Under the pieces are notes generated by a model. It saw only the letters and a program-made list of their open reading frames with translations, did no database searches and was not told the origin of the DNA. A DNA stretch of 64,000 bases from Chitinophaga sp. YR573 (GTDB lineage Bacteria; Bacteroidota; Bacteroidia; Chitinophagales; Chitinophagaceae), in contig NZ_FOJF01000002.1 in assembly GCF_900110995.1 (NCBI RefSeq), positions 1,054,001 through 1,118,000 on the forward strand, given 5' to 3'. Position numbers and translations under genes: made by a program. Below are positions 25,247-34,688 of the stretch, piece after piece. Numbering within the stretch: the first letter of the stretch is position 1; each line of letters starts with the position of its first letter.

Positions 25247-26428
25247 TTAGATTGATGTAACACGGTATACACTGTTCCCGGTATTGGATACAACATACAC
25301 TTCTCCGCTTTCAGTTTCTCCAAAATCTACAATTCCTGTCGGAGAAAGTGTTTGAGTAGTAACATCCCATCCGGAGCCATTAGGAACAATTTTATAAAAA
25401 ATACCTGAATAGAAATCAGCGCTCAGGTAACAGCCCTGCAAAGCGGGGTATGTAGTACCTCTGTAAACTACCCCTCCTGTAATACTTGCAGCAGGATTCT
25501 GTGTGGCATAAGTATGCACAGGGAAGATATAATTTGTTCCCGTACATCCGGAAGAGTTATATGTGGCATTACCTTCATAACAGCGCCATCCGTAATTAGT
25601 TCCTGAAGTAGCTGCTGCTGCGCGGAAATTAATTTCCTCCCACGAATCCTGCCCAACATCACCTATCCACATATCCTGGGTGGCTTTATCAAAGCTCCAG
25701 CGATAGGGGTTACGCAGCCCATAAGCATATACTTCATTTGAAAAAGGATTGCCTGCAGGAATAGTATAATATGGAGCAGTGGTAGAAGTATTAACGGCCA
25801 TACGTAATATTTTACCCAGCAACACAGAAGTATTCTGCGCATTGTTGGGAACATCACCACTACCACCACCATCACCGGTAGATAAATACAGATATCCATC
25901 ACTACCGAAGTGAAGCTCTCCTCCATTATGGTTTGCATTGGTGGGATGTGGGATGGTTAGTACGATCACTTTTGATGCAGCATCCAACGTATTCGGACTA
26001 CCACTATTTACATGATACCTGGCAAGCTCAAGGTTGCCTGCTGTATTGGTATAATAAACATAAACAAACCCATTCGTTGAATAGTTAGGGTGAAAGGCCA
26101 TACTGAGCAGACCTCTTTCACCACTGGTACTCACATTTGATACGGTGCCAAATACAGAAAGAAAATTAAAGGTAGAATCATATACTCTTATAGTGCCTGC
26201 TTTTTGCACAATAAAAACACGTTTACTGCCATCACCCGCATGCACAAACTGCATAGGAGCACTTAAGCCGGAAGAAATGACCGATGTCAGCGATATCTGA
26301 GGTGCCGCAGCGGGGACTGGTTCCTTTTTAATAACGTCATCTTTTTCTGTTTTACAGCTTGGCATTAAAACTGCCATTAGAGCTACAGACAACAACTGTC
26401 GGGGAAATACACTTAATAGATTTTTCAT
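25247..26428 (-). CDS. PQQ-dependent sugar dehydrogenase-like lipoprotein
   Basis: The ATG at 26428 is chosen because a lipoprotein signal peptide starts there and ends at VLMPSC; the longer frame to 26494 adds 22 residues that do not fit. The 393-residue protein is a six-bladed propeller of the glucose/sorbosone dehydrogenase family: GERGLLSMAFHPNYSTNGFV, HNGGELHFGSDGYLYLSTGD, YGLRNPYRWSFD and MWIGDVGQDSWEEIN are all family hallmarks. It should oxidise aldose sugars with PQQ while anchored to a membrane. No PQQ synthesis genes are nearby, so the cofactor may be scavenged. Confidence 0.88.
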   Translation of the reverse strand: MKNLLSVFPRQLLSVALMAVLMPSCKTEKDDVIKKEPVPAAAPQISLTSVISSGLSAPMQFVHAGDGSKRVFIVQKAGTIRVYDSTFNFLSVFGTVSNVSTSGERGLLSMAFHPNYSTNGFVYVYYTNTAGNLELARYHVNSGSPNTLDAASKVIVLTIPHPTNANHNGGELHFGSDGYLYLSTGDGGGSGDVPNNAQNTSVLLGKILRMAVNTSTTAPYYTIPAGNPFSNEVYAYGLRNPYRWSFDKATQDMWIGDVGQDSWEEINFRAAAATSGTNYGWRCYEGNATYNSSGCTGTNYIFPVHTYATQNPAASITGGVVYRGTTYPALQGCYLSADFYSGIFYKIVPNGSGWDVTTQTLSPTGIVDFGETESGEVYVVSNTGNSVYRVTSI

Positions 26429-26696
26429 ACTTTGAGGGTTAAGATTAAAATTAAAAAAGGGTCTCATCAGGACTGATTCATGGATAGTTAGCATCTTGCT
26501 GTACTATCATAAATATACCCAATTATCATCATCACCGGTACCTTACAGATAAATTTTATGTGAATAAGAAATTCCGGATTGGACAACTTGGTTTTACGAA
26601 GGCTGCTATATTTCGTAGATGTCAATAAAATAGCAAGAATCAGATTGCGCGACTGTTTAGTCTGGTCTACTTTGCAGTTCAACAATCCCTTTTCCT

Positions 26697-27530
26697 ATGA
26701 AACGCAGAGACCTTATCCGCACCATCGCCTCAGCAGCATCTTTAAACCTGCTTGCGCCCCTGGCAAGAGGTGCGGCAGCAGGGTGGGTAAAGCCTTCTCC
26801 GGGTGGCATGCGTATACAGCGTTTAGCATGGGCCGGTATAAAGATCGAGTGCGATACGACTACTCTCTTTATTGATGCTACTTCTTCTGATGAATACAAG
26901 GACATGAAGCTGGAGGTCTCGACCGAAAACCGGCATGCCCTTATCACGCACCATCATTCCGATCACTACGATCCCGCTGCGTTGAAAACTGTTTTTGACA
27001 AGAAAAGTCGGTTATACTGTTCCGTGGATACCATTCCCTGGATCGATACGCGGGATATCAGGGTTCAACCGGTTCCGTTATATCATCCCATCGATGTCTC
27101 CCGCTGGACAGGTGACCTGGTGGCGATACCCGTACCGGCGGTGGATGGCTTCGGACATCCCCAGGTATCATGGGTAGTACAGGCCGGCGGCAAAAAGATC
27201 ATTCATTGTGGTGATACGCTCTGGCATGGTTACTGGCGGGACATCGGTATTGCATACGGTCCTTTTGATATTGCCTTCATGCCCATCAATGGTGCGAGGC
27301 TTAACCAGGGACAGGTGAACGACACGGGTATCCCGGCCGTGCTGGGGCCCGAACAGGCGGTAGTAGCTTCAAAGCTGCTGCGGGCACGTATGGTTTGCCC
27401 TATTCACTATGGCAGACCGGAAAGCGACTATTTTGAGACCCCTGATCCCGAAGGCAATTTTCTGCGTTTTGCCAGGGAAAGAGGCGCTGTCCCTCTTTTA
27501 TTAAAACAAGGGGAATGGACTAACGTCTAA
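26697..27530 (+). CDS. MBL-fold metallo-hydrolase (UlaG-like)
   Basis: This 277-residue protein has the metallo-beta-lactamase motif ALITHHHSDHYD (HxHxDH type) near residue 82, HCGDT for the bridging ligand and CPIHYG for the last His. It belongs to the L-ascorbate-6-phosphate lactonase-like branch. The N terminus KRRDLIRTIASAASLNLLAP resembles a Tat signal with twin arginines, so it may act in the periplasm. Its GC content seems higher than that of its neighbours. The substrate is unknown. Confidence 0.87.
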   Translation: MKRRDLIRTIASAASLNLLAPLARGAAAGWVKPSPGGMRIQRLAWAGIKIECDTTTLFIDATSSDEYKDMKLEVSTENRHALITHHHSDHYDPAALKTVFDKKSRLYCSVDTIPWIDTRDIRVQPVPLYHPIDVSRWTGDLVAIPVPAVDGFGHPQVSWVVQAGGKKIIHCGDTLWHGYWRDIGIAYGPFDIAFMPINGARLNQGQVNDTGIPAVLGPEQAVVASKLLRARMVCPIHYGRPESDYFETPDPEGNFLRFARERGAVPLLLKQGEWTNV

Positions 27531-27579
27531 ACAAGCAAGTTAGTAAATACGTAACTTGCCGGCATAATAAAAAGGGCTT

Positions 27580-28215
27580 ATGATAAATGAAACCGAAAAA
27601 CCTGAATTCTGGGAAAAAAGCTTTATCGAAAAACAGGAGATGTGGGGCTTTGAACCATCAAAATCGGCAGTATTGACGAAGGATTTTTTTCTTCAAAACT
27701 CAGTCAAAAATATGCTCATTCCCGGAATTGGTTACGGACGGAACGCGCAAATTTTCAGAGACAACGGAATAGTTGTAACAGGGATTGAGATATCACAAAC
27801 GGCTATTGAAATGGCAAGAAAACATTACGGAACAGAGATGATTATCTATCATGGTTCTGTTACTGATATGCCATATGATACATGCCAATACGATGGAATA
27901 TTCTGCTATGCTTTAATTCATTTACTGGACAGTAACGAAAGAACGAAACTCATCCACGACTGCTATAATCAACTAGCTGAAAATGGCTATATGATTTTTA
28001 CTGCTATTTCAAAAGAAGCCCATACCTATGGCAAAGGCAGATTTGTTAGCAAGGATCGTTATGAAATATTCGATGGTGTTAACATGTTCTTTTATGATAG
28101 GGAATCGATCAGTGAAGAGTTTGGCAAAGCTGGATTATTTGATATCACAGAAGTGACCGAGAATTTTCCATTCTTTTTAATTAAATGTAGAAAGGCAATG
28201 ACAAAAGCTATTTAG
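27580..28215 (+). CDS. SAM-dependent methyltransferase
   Basis: This 211-residue class I methyltransferase has motif I as LIPGIGYGRNAQIF, the acidic residue of motif II in VVTGIEIS, and DGIFCYALIHLL as motif IV. The start FWEKSFIEKQEMWGFEPS resembles the TehB/thiopurine-methyltransferase-like group that acts on small thiol or metalloid compounds. The substrate is not certain. It is 49 bp after the MBL gene on the same strand. Confidence 0.85.
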   Translation: MINETEKPEFWEKSFIEKQEMWGFEPSKSAVLTKDFFLQNSVKNMLIPGIGYGRNAQIFRDNGIVVTGIEISQTAIEMARKHYGTEMIIYHGSVTDMPYDTCQYDGIFCYALIHLLDSNERTKLIHDCYNQLAENGYMIFTAISKEAHTYGKGRFVSKDRYEIFDGVNMFFYDRESISEEFGKAGLFDITEVTENFPFFLIKCRKAMTKAI

Positions 28216-28474
28216 GTAGTGGCAGAGACGGCGGCAATGGGGGGATGGGGGAACGATCAATGTAACATTTAATTCTACCGCAAAATGTCCCTGCATTCTT
28301 TATTTCAACCAGGGTGGTATGGGAGGAAGCGGTGGAGAGGGAGGACGGGCTATCGGCGTCGTTTCGATAACAGGTAGCCAAGGTAACGACGGAGCACATG
28401 GCAGATTTGGACCGCCTGTTTTTATTAAAGATACCACGGGGAAAATAATGTGGATCGCTGATAATCCGTGGTGA
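28216..28474 (+). pseudogene. Remnant of a glycine-rich (collagen-like) protein
   Basis: Right after the methyltransferase stop, one frame reads GSGRDGGNGGMG. After a shift in a G-run near 28240-28250, another frame reads GGTINVTFNSTAKCPCILYF, then GGMGGSGGEGG, and ends ...KIMWIADNPW with a stop at 28472-28474. Together they look like the 3' end of a Gly-rich repeat protein whose 5' part was deleted and whose frame broke in a poly-G tract. There is no start codon. Confidence 0.5.
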
Positions 28475-29044
28475 TTGGGACTACAAATTCATAAATAAAA
28501 AATTGAATGACAGGTATTTCGTTGCGGAAGCCTTAATATTTCACTCTGTACACAGTTATTGACTGCTTATTACTTTCCACTGGAATCTTAAAAAGTTCAT
28601 TTGAGCGTTTATAACATATGAACATAAATTAATAATCCTTATCAGTTAATACCAGTCATGATATAAGAAATCAGTATATCTAATTTCATCCCACCTTGTC
28701 CGCAATGCCCATTTTGTTCCAGATTTCGTTATCTTAGTATAAGCATGTTTGTTCGAATTTCTTGATATCAGCATTTATTTCAGGGGACAATTAACCAAAA
28801 TCAAAAGATCAGTAAAGGGGGCATTAGATTTTCAAGCAAGATTCTTATTAAATCTTCCGCATTTATGAAAACAATCACAAGTACCTAGAAGGTACTGCAA
28901 ATAGTACTATTAAAAAGATCAAATGACGTATTTAATTCCGGAGGTGCCGGGGTAAATATTGCGTTGTTGTCAATCTGCACCCAGTTGCATCGACAACCAT
29001 TCCTCTCAAAAAAAGCATTTCTCTCAAAATATAACCTCATAACC
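28475..29044. other. 570-bp AT-rich gap
   Basis: I see no gene, repeat or RNA here. It must hold the promoter of the MauE-like gene. An upstream in-frame ATG at 28964 would add 27 basic, non-membrane residues and is not used in this annotation. Confidence 0.4.
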
Positions 29045-29494
29045 ATGAAAAGCAGAATAGTTCTGGCTTCGATCAAGTATGCATTCTTTTTTTTATTCAT
29101 GTATGCCAGCTTCAGTAAGCTCATGGCTTACGACTACTATCTGTATGACCTTAAAAGATCTCCACTTTTAAGCAATTATGCCACAATCATAGCCATCCTC
29201 GTACCCAGTACAGAGTTGTTAGTAGCAGGATTATTACTTTCCGACAAAACCAGTAAAGGAGGCTTATTGGGTTCGCTGGCCCTTATGATACTGTTCACGC
29301 TCTATGTAAGCTATGTACTTTTTTTTACCTCCTCCAGACCATGCACCTGCGGGGGAATTATCCGGAATTTGACCTGGCCGCAACATCTTCTTTTCAATCT
29401 GTTCTTTTTGATCCTGTCCATTCTTGGAATTTACTTGCAAACCAGGTTCCAACATTCAACATACATCTTTACAGGGGAAGCCGAAAACCTATAG
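29045..29494 (+). CDS. MauE/DoxX-type redox-associated membrane protein
   Basis: Starting at 29045 gives 149 residues that open directly with a membrane helix (IVLASIKYAFFFLFMYASFSKL). Three further helices follow. The conserved cytoplasm/periplasm loop SSRPCTCGGIIRNLTWPQH contains a CxC pair typical of MauE-like proteins in Bacteroidota. MauE relatives handle disulfides or electrons for partner exported proteins. The next gene, 34 bp on, encodes a small exported peptide with two cysteines, which is a candidate client. Confidence 0.82.
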   Translation: MKSRIVLASIKYAFFFLFMYASFSKLMAYDYYLYDLKRSPLLSNYATIIAILVPSTELLVAGLLLSDKTSKGGLLGSLALMILFTLYVSYVLFFTSSRPCTCGGIIRNLTWPQHLLFNLFFLILSILGIYLQTRFQHSTYIFTGEAENL

Positions 29495-29528
29495 AGTAGG
29501 CACAATCCTTCATCTTCAATCAATCATT

Positions 29529-29768
29529 ATGAACAAAGCAAAATTACTGGTTGCAGTACTTCTTACTCTCGGAGCTGCAGGTGCAGCTCACGCAACCAAA
29601 GCAAAGGCCTTTATGGGGTATGTATACAGTGGCGGCGTGTACACTTCCGTCTACGTACCTTACGATTGTCCGGAAACAGGTTATGGATGCATTTATACCT
29701 CCTGGAATGGTAACACTTACCAGGTGTATATGCAATCCGGAATCCAATTTTATCCAGTAAAACCGTGA
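29529..29768 (+). CDS. 79-residue exported peptide with two cysteines
   Basis: The start at 29529 gives a typical signal peptide (MNKAKLLVAVLLTLGAAGAA, cleavage near HATKA). The mature part is about 56 residues, rich in Tyr, Gly and Val, with two cysteines in YDCPETGYGCIY. It resembles the small exported proteins (DUF6520-like) that accompany MauE-type genes in Chitinophaga relatives, though I cannot confirm the family. It is in an operon with the MauE-like gene and convergent with SusD/SusC. The mature size would suit an extracellular peptide or a small structural protein. Confidence 0.7.
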   Translation: MNKAKLLVAVLLTLGAAGAAHATKAKAFMGYVYSGGVYTSVYVPYDCPETGYGCIYTSWNGNTYQVYMQSGIQFYPVKP

Positions 29769-29774
29769 CTGTTT

Positions 29775-29804
29775 ATCAGGAACCAGCCGTCACTGGTTCC
29801 TGAT
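29775..29804. terminator. Terminator between exported peptide and susD-like gene
   Basis: Perfect 12-bp arms ATCAGGAACCAG (29775-29786) and CTGGTTCCTGAT (29793-29804) separate the convergent units. There is no strong T tail on either side. Confidence 0.7.
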
Positions 29805-29809
29805 CATCT

Positions 29810-31234
29810 TCAATTGTATCCCTCATTTTGAACCAGATTAGGATTTTTAATCAGTTCGCTCTCCGGAATAGGCCAGTACTTCATAGTAGGAATCCATGTC
29901 CGCTCTTTTAACAGATTCGCAGCCGTCATTACAGCGTCTAAAAGTCCGGTCCTTTTAAGATCAAACCATCTAAGCCCCTGTTCAGCAAATAACTCAATCT
30001 GCCGCTCTTTCATAATAGTAGTCAGTAGCATTTTCAGGCTATAGCTGTCAGCCTTGATGGGCGGCAAACCAGCTCTCACCCTAATCATGTTAACGTCTGC
30101 TACTGCACCTGACAGATTACCCGTATATGCCCTTGCCTCAGCCCGAATCAGGTACTGCTCAGCCAGTCTGAAAACTATAGAGCATTCTTCCTGTTTATCA
30201 CCATTAATAATCTTGTACTTATAAGGAAAATAATAGTTTCTTGCAGGAACTACATATTGATCTGAAAAAGTGCCCACCCATTCTTTCCTGCGTTCATCTC
30301 CTTCCTCAAACTGTAGCAACAAGCTATTACTGATACTAATCCTGCTGTTACTAAACGGGGAATTACTTAGAATGAACTTATTACCTTCTGAAGTATTGAT
30401 ATTAGATGAATTAGGTGTACCTGCCTCAAGCTGCCATATCGTCTCACGGCTCGCTCTTAAAAAAACCTTTTTAATGGGTTCCATTGAATAGTCCCTATTA
30501 TTGTTAATAAGCATAGTCGCCATTGAATCCGCTTCGCTATAGCGGCGCATGTATAAATAAACCCTGGACAGCATTGCGGTTGCAGTTGCCTTATTGGGTC
30601 TTAAACGTTCGTTTGTATAGGTCACACCATCTCCTCCAACATAATGCTCATCAAGAAGAGACTGTGCGGTATCTAAATCTGAAACGATCTGATTATACAC
30701 TTCTGTAATTGGAGAACGACCTAAATACTTATTTTTGTCTACATCTGGTGTCAAGGGCAGAGGAATATTACCATAAAAATTAACCAGATAGAAGAACCAG
30801 TAGGCTCTAATGAAAAACATCTCACCAATCAATTGCTTTTTTAATGCATCACTCAAATTATGTGAGTTGGGACAGGCCTCTATTGTTATGTTAGCAGCGA
30901 GTATAAAATTATAGGCAGCTATCCAGAACTTCTCATTGTACAAATTTGATTTAGAATCGATATTGTTTCGGTAGATTTGATTTTCATCAGGATTGGAGGG
31001 ATTAATCAATTCGTCTCCGTAAAGGCCGGTAAAAGATGCTAAACAATACGGAGATGCATACAAGTGATCATGCATACTTGCTGCTAACCCTCTGAATGTT
31101 CCATTTGCTAAATCTTTATCCCGATAAACTTCGTCGGATTTTATCCGGTCACTTTCTATTTTCTCGTTAAAAAACTGATCACACAGATTACAGGAAAATA
31201 ATAATAAAGTAAGTAGTATAGATATATATTTCAT
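29810..31234 (-). CDS. SusD/RagB-family outer-membrane lipoprotein
   Basis: This 474-residue protein has a lipoprotein signal ending in LLFSC and the SusD TPR-like fold: ANITIEACPN, FIRAYWFFYLVNFYGNIPL, KATATAMLSRVYLYMRRYSEA and the C-terminal RQIELFAEQGLRWFDLKRTG with WPIPESEL. SusD proteins form the lid that hands substrate to the SusC channel. It is 10 bp behind the SusC gene. No glycan enzyme is in this cluster, so the substrate could be a peptide, metal complex or oligosaccharide. Confidence 0.93.
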   Translation of the reverse strand: MKYISILLTLLLFSCNLCDQFFNEKIESDRIKSDEVYRDKDLANGTFRGLAASMHDHLYASPYCLASFTGLYGDELINPSNPDENQIYRNNIDSKSNLYNEKFWIAAYNFILAANITIEACPNSHNLSDALKKQLIGEMFFIRAYWFFYLVNFYGNIPLPLTPDVDKNKYLGRSPITEVYNQIVSDLDTAQSLLDEHYVGGDGVTYTNERLRPNKATATAMLSRVYLYMRRYSEADSMATMLINNNRDYSMEPIKKVFLRASRETIWQLEAGTPNSSNINTSEGNKFILSNSPFSNSRISISNSLLLQFEEGDERRKEWVGTFSDQYVVPARNYYFPYKYKIINGDKQEECSIVFRLAEQYLIRAEARAYTGNLSGAVADVNMIRVRAGLPPIKADSYSLKMLLTTIMKERQIELFAEQGLRWFDLKRTGLLDAVMTAANLLKERTWIPTMKYWPIPESELIKNPNLVQNEGYN

Positions 31235-31244
31235 AAATGGAATT

Positions 31245-34200
31245 TTAAAGTGAAGCCTTTATCATAAAATTGACAAACCTCATAGCTGGTAGCGAAGGTC
31301 TAACAGCTATTTGCGCTGTTGCCGGATCAAGACCACTGAACCGGGTTATCATAAACAGGTTTTGCGCTTGCAAGTGAAGGCTTATATTTTGAAGAATTGT
31401 ACGTTTGTACAGTTTAGCAGGAATACACAAGGAAATAGACAGATTTTTCAGCAAAAAAAATGAACCGTCCTTTAGCATCGCATCGCTGTGTTTGAAATCT
31501 ATGATATTCTGATCCATATCCTCATTCAATGCGGAATAACGGGGATAAGATGCATGATCACCTGGTTTACTCCATCTGCCCAGCAAATAAGTTGTTTGGC
31601 TTGCACCATTGGTTAGGAACTTACCAGGAGTTCCCAGACTTACGAAATCATAGCTTCTCTGTTTAACATACTGCAGAAAAATGTCGATGCTAATCCCCTT
31701 ATAGGTAAAACTATTACTAAAACCACTAAACCATTTCTGTCCTGTAAACTCAAAATGCTCATCCATCTTATTTAATTTTCCATTTCCATCCAGATCATCA
31801 AAAACAGCACGACCAGTTTCTTTATCCACATATTTAAAATGATACAGTGGGCGAACAGTCAGCGGATGCCCTACGGCAAATTCACCTGCATATTTAGACG
31901 AAGAAATACCCGGGTAGTATTTTAGTTCATTTGAAGGGATAGTAATATTAAACGAGCTTCGCCAATTTATTGGACCCAGGGATATATCTGCAGTATACAT
32001 TGCCAATTCAAAACCTTTGTTTTCTGTAACGATTGGAAGATTTTGGGTCATCCATTCGGAGCCTGTAACTGCTGATATTGGAGATTTTACCAATTGATTT
32101 TTACTCCAGTTGCGATAATAAGACATTTCTAAAAAAAGAAAATCCCTGATCCCCAGCTCAAGAGCAATTTCCGATTTATTAATAATCTCCCACCAATACA
32201 ATGAGCTTCTACCCTGAGTTGGAAGTAAACCGGAACTACCAAAGGTACCAGGTACAATTGTATACGTACTTACAAACCGATTATCTGCTATCTGGTCATT
32301 CCCCGTCGTGCCAATACTAGCCCGAAGCTTACCGAAAGTAATAAAAGGCAAATGGTTTTTAAAAAAACGTTCTTTGTAAAAAAGCCATGCAATACCAAAA
32401 GCGCCAAACAATGCATATCTTTTTTTGGGATCAAATTTACTGCTCCCTTCATATCTACCCGTGAAGTTTGCGACATACTTTTCCGCATAATTATATCCCA
32501 ACCGCATAAAAACAGATCCATAACTGTATTTACTGGTATTGGGAATTAACTTCAACAATTCCTTATTAAAACTGGTCATAAATTCTTCATTGGGAGACCA
32601 GGCTGTATTCAGTAAATATCGTTGCTGATCACTTCTCTGAACCGAGACACCAGTCAGGATGTTGAGCGAGTGTTTATCTATTAGTGTATCAAAATTCAAC
32701 TGTGGTTCCAATATCCATGAATTGAGCTTATTTGAGCCCAGTGAATAAGTTGCTATATTACTTTCATTAGGCACCTGGTATAAGCTAAAAGGGCTTATTG
32801 CCTCATCTCTGAAATGGGTAGCGTAGTACCCTGCATTTAACTTAAATTTTATACCGCGATATAAAGGACCGGAAATAGATAGATTAGCCAGGACATTATT
32901 CGAAAACGAGTAGGACCTGTTAAGTGCTGTGGCCAAAGGATTCAGGAATGTACCATTTTCATTGTTCAGGTGACCTGAACCATCGAAAATATTTGGTGCG
33001 TGAGGTGCCATAAAAATTTTCTGTGTAAAATCAGTCTGTGGTAAATCCGTGTAACTATTCGCATAATTCAAGTTTAAGCTTACTTTAAAAGTACCTGTGT
33101 CATATTGAAGAACTCCTTTCACAAAAGTTGTCCTATTCACATTATAACCAGGATATACTGTTCCTTCACTATGTCGGGCAAGATCAAGCAAAAATGATAT
33201 TGGCCCTTTTTTACTACTTACAGTCAGGATTTCTTTGTCAGTATTTGCGATTCCACCAATTAACATATCTTGCCAATCGATGCTACCGGATGAATGCCAG
33301 CTCCCATTAAGGTCATAATCAGTTTGCCCCGCAGATGTATGATCATTCCGGAAGGCTTCTTGTCTCATTGTCAGATATTGCTCAGCGTTCATCAGTTTCA
33401 GCCTTCTTATTACTTTACCGTAGCCGTGTGAAACGGTAAGACATACTGTAGTTTTGCCGGGAAGTGCCTTTCTTGTCGTAATAAAAACTACTCCATTTGC
33501 GGCCCTTGAACCATAAATAGCTGTAGCATCGGCATCTTTTAACACAGTTATGTTTACAATATCTTCTGATCTGAGATAAGAAAATGGAGTTAAGCTCCCT
33601 GCAGCATTTATTACCTGGGAAAAAGAAGCACTATAGTACGGTACGCCATCGACAATATATAATGGATCGTTTTCATTCTGAAGGCTGTTTAACCCTCTGA
33701 TGGTTATTTTTGCCATTGCTCCTGTAAGACCGGAATTTTCAGAAATATATACTCCGGTTACTCGTCCGGATATTGCCGTCAATGGACTACCCACAGGCTG
33801 TTTTTGAATATCTGCTCCCGCTATGATCACAACGCTGCCTGTATTTAATTCTTTGCGGGTAAAGTAATATCCCTTTGCAACATGTTCATTCATCAGCGTG
33901 GTAGAACGTATTAAAGAACAGTTCAACTCTTTACCAACAAAATATTTTACTTCCTTATCTTCAAAACCTAAACTTCTAATGATTACAATGCCGTTTTCCG
34001 GGATGTCTGTTAAAACAAAATGACCATTTCCATCAGTACTTACAGCCTTTTTGCTGCTCTTTACCGTAACCCTGGCCCCGGGGACTCTATTATTGTTCAG
34101 TTCAAAAACAGTACCTCTCAGCGTATCTTTAACTGCCGGTTTCCCAATATTTTTATCCGTTTTATCAGGAAAGCTGGAACCGGGTTTAACTTTAAAATGA

Positions 34201-34481
34201 ATATAAATGGTACTATCCGTAATTGAATAATCATAATCTGTTTTCTCAAAGATCCTATCAAGTCCTTCTTTCAGAGGTACATTTTGAATGCTAATATTAC
34301 CAGGCTTAATTGATTTTGGTTGCTTGATCTCTTCGTAAACAGACGTATAACCTGTCTGCTTCCTTATGCTTACCATTACATCCCATAAAGATCGATTTTT
34401 GGTATTCTCGCTTATTTCCTGGGCATTTATTTGTTTAGCATATCCTAAAATAAGACACATCAACAATAGAAAGGACTTCAT
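31245..34481 (-). CDS. SusC/RagA TonB-linked receptor with STN domain
   Basis: The 1078-residue protein has a signal peptide, a secretin/TonB short N-terminal (STN) signalling domain (about 35-95), a carboxypeptidase-like domain (about 117-200), a plug with IVDGVPY and AIYGSRAANGVVFITT, and a barrel of about 750 residues. The STN domain plus the FecR and ECF sigma genes upstream indicates a transenvelope signalling receptor: substrate binding outside is relayed to FecR and frees the sigma factor. A 207-bp gap to the FecR gene contains a 9-bp inverted repeat (34580-34603) and probably the sigma-dependent promoter. Confidence 0.94.
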   Translation of the reverse strand: MKSFLLLMCLILGYAKQINAQEISENTKNRSLWDVMVSIRKQTGYTSVYEEIKQPKSIKPGNISIQNVPLKEGLDRIFEKTDYDYSITDSTIYIHFKVKPGSSFPDKTDKNIGKPAVKDTLRGTVFELNNNRVPGARVTVKSSKKAVSTDGNGHFVLTDIPENGIVIIRSLGFEDKEVKYFVGKELNCSLIRSTTLMNEHVAKGYYFTRKELNTGSVVIIAGADIQKQPVGSPLTAISGRVTGVYISENSGLTGAMAKITIRGLNSLQNENDPLYIVDGVPYYSASFSQVINAAGSLTPFSYLRSEDIVNITVLKDADATAIYGSRAANGVVFITTRKALPGKTTVCLTVSHGYGKVIRRLKLMNAEQYLTMRQEAFRNDHTSAGQTDYDLNGSWHSSGSIDWQDMLIGGIANTDKEILTVSSKKGPISFLLDLARHSEGTVYPGYNVNRTTFVKGVLQYDTGTFKVSLNLNYANSYTDLPQTDFTQKIFMAPHAPNIFDGSGHLNNENGTFLNPLATALNRSYSFSNNVLANLSISGPLYRGIKFKLNAGYYATHFRDEAISPFSLYQVPNESNIATYSLGSNKLNSWILEPQLNFDTLIDKHSLNILTGVSVQRSDQQRYLLNTAWSPNEEFMTSFNKELLKLIPNTSKYSYGSVFMRLGYNYAEKYVANFTGRYEGSSKFDPKKRYALFGAFGIAWLFYKERFFKNHLPFITFGKLRASIGTTGNDQIADNRFVSTYTIVPGTFGSSGLLPTQGRSSLYWWEIINKSEIALELGIRDFLFLEMSYYRNWSKNQLVKSPISAVTGSEWMTQNLPIVTENKGFELAMYTADISLGPINWRSSFNITIPSNELKYYPGISSSKYAGEFAVGHPLTVRPLYHFKYVDKETGRAVFDDLDGNGKLNKMDEHFEFTGQKWFSGFSNSFTYKGISIDIFLQYVKQRSYDFVSLGTPGKFLTNGASQTTYLLGRWSKPGDHASYPRYSALNEDMDQNIIDFKHSDAMLKDGSFFLLKNLSISLCIPAKLYKRTILQNISLHLQAQNLFMITRFSGLDPATAQIAVRPSLPAMRFVNFMIKASL

Positions 34482-34688
34482 GCTGTTGTATAATTTTTTG
34501 TTAATATTTTAATAAAACTCTGCTGGCTGCGCATAAAAATCGCATTAATACTCTACCATTAGCATCGTTAAGATTCAGTAGGGATTTAATAAAATAAATC
34601 CCTCAAAAGCAAATCCATGTTTCAGGCCTAAGTCTGATACTTGGTTACTTGCAAATGAGGGAGAAGATGATGGAAATATTTATTCGGT

